From JAKAJA01 sp037440125 (lineage in GTDB: Bacteria; Acidobacteriota; UBA4820; DSQY01): DNA of 6,800 bases. Shown piece by piece: positions 4,626-6,800 of this stretch. The position numbers and the translations under genes are program-made. The first letter of the stretch is position 1; every line of letters begins with the position of its first letter. The notes beneath the pieces were generated by a model. The model did not search any database. It worked only from the letters and a program-made list of their open reading frames with translations, and was not told where the DNA came from. The stretch spans positions 1-6,800 of the forward strand of contig JBBIUU010000134.1 of the NCBI GenBank assembly GCA_037440125.1, read 5' to 3'.

Positions 4626-6800
4626 ATGGCGCGGTTCTTCGTCGACCGGCCCATCGTGGCGATGGTGATCTCGATCCTCATCGTCCTCCTGGGCCTCGTG
4701 GCGCTCCAGCGCCTCCCCGTCAGCCAGTACCCGGACATCGTCCCGCCGATGATCCAGGTCAGCACCATGTTCATCGGCGCCACCGCGACGGACGTGGAAG
4801 CCTCCGTGGCCACGCCCCTCGAGCAGTCCATCAACGGCGTCGAGAACATGATCTACATGAAGTCCATCAACGCCAACGACGGCACGCTCCAGCTGCAGGT
4901 CTCCTTCGACGTGGGCACGGACCTCGACAACGCCAACGTGCTCACGCAGAACCGGGTCCAGCAGGCGGTGTCGGGGCTCCCGTCGTCGGTGAAGGACTTC
5001 GGCGTCACGACCACCAAGTCGCTGGCCTTCCCCCTCCTGGTTGTCACGCTCCACTCGCCCAAGGGGACCTACGACAACAACTTCCTGTCCAACTACGCCT
5101 CCATCAACGTGAACGACCGCCTCTCCCGCATCAAAGGCGTGGGGCAGGTCCTCCTCTACGGCGGCTCCGACTACGCCATGCGCATCTGGGTGAAGCCCGA
5201 CCTCCTCTCCAAGCTCGGGCTCACCATCAACGACATCGGGAACGCCATCAACCAGCAGAACGCCATCACCCCCGGCGGCATGCTCGGCGGGCCGCCCGCG
5301 CCCAAGGGCACGGAGTTCTCCTACGTGGTCCGGACCAAGGGGCGCCTGCTGAACGCCGACGAGTTCGGCGACATCGTGATCCGGGCGCGCTCCGACGGCT
5401 CCCAGATCCGCCTCAAGGACGTGGCGCGCATCGAGCTGGGGACCATGCTCTACAACTCCACGGGCCGGCTCAACGGGCAGCCCGCGGCGGTCATCATCAT
5501 CTTCCAGACGCCCGGGACGAACGCCCTGCAGGTGGCCCGCGAGGTGAAGGCCACCATGAAGGAGCTCTCCAGGCGCTTCCCGCCCGACATGGACCAGGTG
5601 GTCTCCCTCGACACGACGCTCGCCATCGACGAGGGCATCAAGGAGATCGAGAAGACCCTCTTCGAGGCGCTGCTGCTGGTGATCCTCGTGGTGTTCGTCT
5701 TCCTCCAGAACTGGCGCGCCACGCTCATCCCGCTCGTCACCGTGCCCGTCTCCCTCATCGGGACGCTGGCCGTGTTCCCCCTGCTGGGCTTCTCCATCAA
5801 CACGCTCTCCCTCCTGGGTCTCGTGCTCGCCATCGGCATCGTCGTGGACGACGCCATCGTGGTCGTCGAGGCCGTGATGCACCACATCGAGCAGGGGATG
5901 GCGCCGAGGGACGCGACGCTCAAGGCCATGCAGGAGGTGAGCGGGCCCGTGGTGGCCATCGCGCTGGTGCTCTCCGCCGTGTTCGTCCCCGTGACCTTCA
6001 TCGGGGGCATCACGGGCAGGCTCTACCAGCAATTCGCCATCACCATCGCCATCTCGGTCCTCATCTCGGCGTTCAACGCCCTCACGCTGAGCCCGGCGCT
6101 CGCGGCCCTGCTGCTAAAGCCCTCGGGCGGCAAGCGGACCCTCCTCACGCCCTTCTACGAGCGGTTCAACCACATCTTCGGAAGGGTCACCGACCGCTAC
6201 CTATCCTTCGCCGGCGTCCTGACGCGGCACGCCGCGAGGAGCGTGGTCTTCGTGGGGGTCATCCTGGTGTTCGTCTTCCTGATGGGCAGGAGCCTCCCCA
6301 CGGGCTTCGTCCCGGAGGAGGACCAGGGCTACATCCTCATCGACCTGGGCCTGCCCGACGCCGCGTCGCTGGAGCGCACCGACGCCGTCTGCCGGAAGGT
6401 GGAGGCCATGCTCAAGGCCAACCCCGCCGTGGAGACCTACACCACGGTCACGGGCTACAGCTTCCTCTCGGGGGCCATCGCGTCGAACACGGGGCTCTTC
6501 TTCGTCCAGCTCAAGGACTGGGGCGACCGCCACGGCATCAAGCAGCGCGCGCAGATCCTGTCCCTCCTCATGTGCCTGGACTTCTGGAAGGACGTTCCGG
6601 AGGCGACGATCTACGCCTTCGGCCCGCCGGCCATCCCGGGCCTCGGTACGGGGGCCGGATTCACGATGGAGCTCCAGGACCGCTCGGGGAAGTCCCCCGA
6701 GTACCTGGCCGAGTGGACCGACAAGTTCGTGGCGGCGTGCAAGAGGCGGCCCGAGCTCCAGCAGGTCATGAGCGTCTACCGCGCCAAGGTGCCGCAGTAC
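4626..6800 (+). CDS. HAE-1 family RND efflux permease (AcrB/MexB-type), C-terminus beyond window
   Basis: Proton-driven inner-membrane pump, trimeric in the known family, that takes hydrophobic or amphiphilic compounds from the periplasm and outer leaflet. 725 residues are visible of about 1040, so most of the second membrane half is missing. The start MARFFVDRPIVA is the classic RND N-terminus. Helix 1 is at about 10-28; a first periplasmic domain includes ASVATPLEQSINGVENM. Helices 2-6 begin near 340, and the proton-relay pair Asp408-Asp409 sits in helix 4 (VVDDAIVVVEAV), matching AcrB D407/D408. Helix 7 is near 538-556, followed by TGFVPEEDQG. The second porter domain has GYSFLSGAIASN (610-621) at the F-loop position and PPAIPGLGTGAGF later. 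GGGAGG before the ATG overlaps the end of the adaptor gene. Gene family is certain; substrate is not. Confidence 0.97.
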   Translation, partial: MARFFVDRPIVAMVISILIVLLGLVALQRLPVSQYPDIVPPMIQVSTMFIGATATDVEASVATPLEQSINGVENMIYMKSINANDGTLQLQVSFDVGTDLDNANVLTQNRVQQAVSGLPSSVKDFGVTTTKSLAFPLLVVTLHSPKGTYDNNFLSNYASINVNDRLSRIKGVGQVLLYGGSDYAMRIWVKPDLLSKLGLTINDIGNAINQQNAITPGGMLGGPPAPKGTEFSYVVRTKGRLLNADEFGDIVIRARSDGSQIRLKDVARIELGTMLYNSTGRLNGQPAAVIIIFQTPGTNALQVAREVKATMKELSRRFPPDMDQVVSLDTTLAIDEGIKEIEKTLFEALLLVILVVFVFLQNWRATLIPLVTVPVSLIGTLAVFPLLGFSINTLSLLGLVLAIGIVVDDAIVVVEAVMHHIEQGMAPRDATLKAMQEVSGPVVAIALVLSAVFVPVTFIGGITGRLYQQFAITIAISVLISAFNALTLSPALAALLLKPSGGKRTLLTPFYERFNHIFGRVTDRYLSFAGVLTRHAARSVVFVGVILVFVFLMGRSLPTGFVPEEDQGYILIDLGLPDAASLERTDAVCRKVEAMLKANPAVETYTTVTGYSFLSGAIASNTGLFFVQLKDWGDRHGIKQRAQILSLLMCLDFWKDVPEATIYAFGPPAIPGLGTGAGFTMELQDRSGKSPEYLAEWTDKFVAACKRRPELQQVMSVYRAKVPQY

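Noticed and set aside
3303..6032. 909-codon open frame on the minus strand opposite the RND genes
   Set aside because: It is a mirror of the high-GC adaptor and permease genes: His/Asp/Gly/Arg-rich, with no recognisable domain, and the plus strand carries clear RND motifs throughout.
1..6800. CRISPR array, tRNA, rRNA, insertion sequence or attachment site
   Set aside because: No spaced direct repeats, RNA-gene signatures, transposase-like frames or terminal repeats were seen; almost all sequence is taken up by the six genes.

Overview
This is a high-GC stretch from a Gram-negative bacterium. It encodes two divergently transcribed sets of envelope-spanning transport proteins, and nearly all of it is coding. 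A double-membrane cell is implied by a TolC/OprM-type outer-membrane factor, two periplasmic adaptors and an RND inner-membrane pump. Third codon positions are strongly G/C-biased. The RND protein has family features that differ from classical AcrB (an SFLSG... sequence in the F-loop region, and VVVEAV instead of VVVENV after the DD pair). Both fit a lineage away from the enterobacteria, but I cannot name a phylum from sequence alone.

Left part (1-3164, minus strand): four tightly packed genes, read from right to left. They are a 109-aa DUF3302 (YiaW/YibI-like) two-helix membrane protein, an unrecognised 66-aa single-helix protein, a 394-aa YiaV/YibH-type HlyD adaptor with two N-terminal membrane helices, and an OprM/NodT-type outer-membrane lipoprotein. 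The last runs off the left edge within a few residues of its expected C-terminus. Spacings of 19, 3 and 34 nt suggest one operon. It resembles a tripartite exporter, but no ATPase, MFS or RND transporter lies in the visible part.

Middle (3165-3446): a 282-nt divergent control region. It holds a good sigma70-like promoter reading right (CTGACA, 16 bp, TATAGT), with a perfect 12-bp palindrome over its -35 box. It also holds an extended -10 element reading left, a perfect 9-bp inverted repeat with a 10-nt gap beside it, and a GAAA-capped hairpin in the leftward 5' leader. No regulator gene is visible.

Right part (3447-6800, plus strand): an AcrA/MexA-type lipoprotein adaptor (391 aa), followed after 3 nt by an AcrB/MexB-type HAE-1 RND permease. 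The permease is cut at residue 725 of an expected ~1040. Together with the outer-membrane factor from the left operon it could form a complete RND efflux pump. The same factor could also serve the YiaV-like adaptor, so one locus may feed two inner-membrane assemblies through one exit duct.

The most unusual element is the leftward cassette DUF3302 - 66-aa protein - YiaV-like adaptor - outer-membrane factor. As far as I know, the DUF3302/YiaV pair is poorly understood in E. coli; here it is joined to a dedicated exit duct and an extra small membrane protein.
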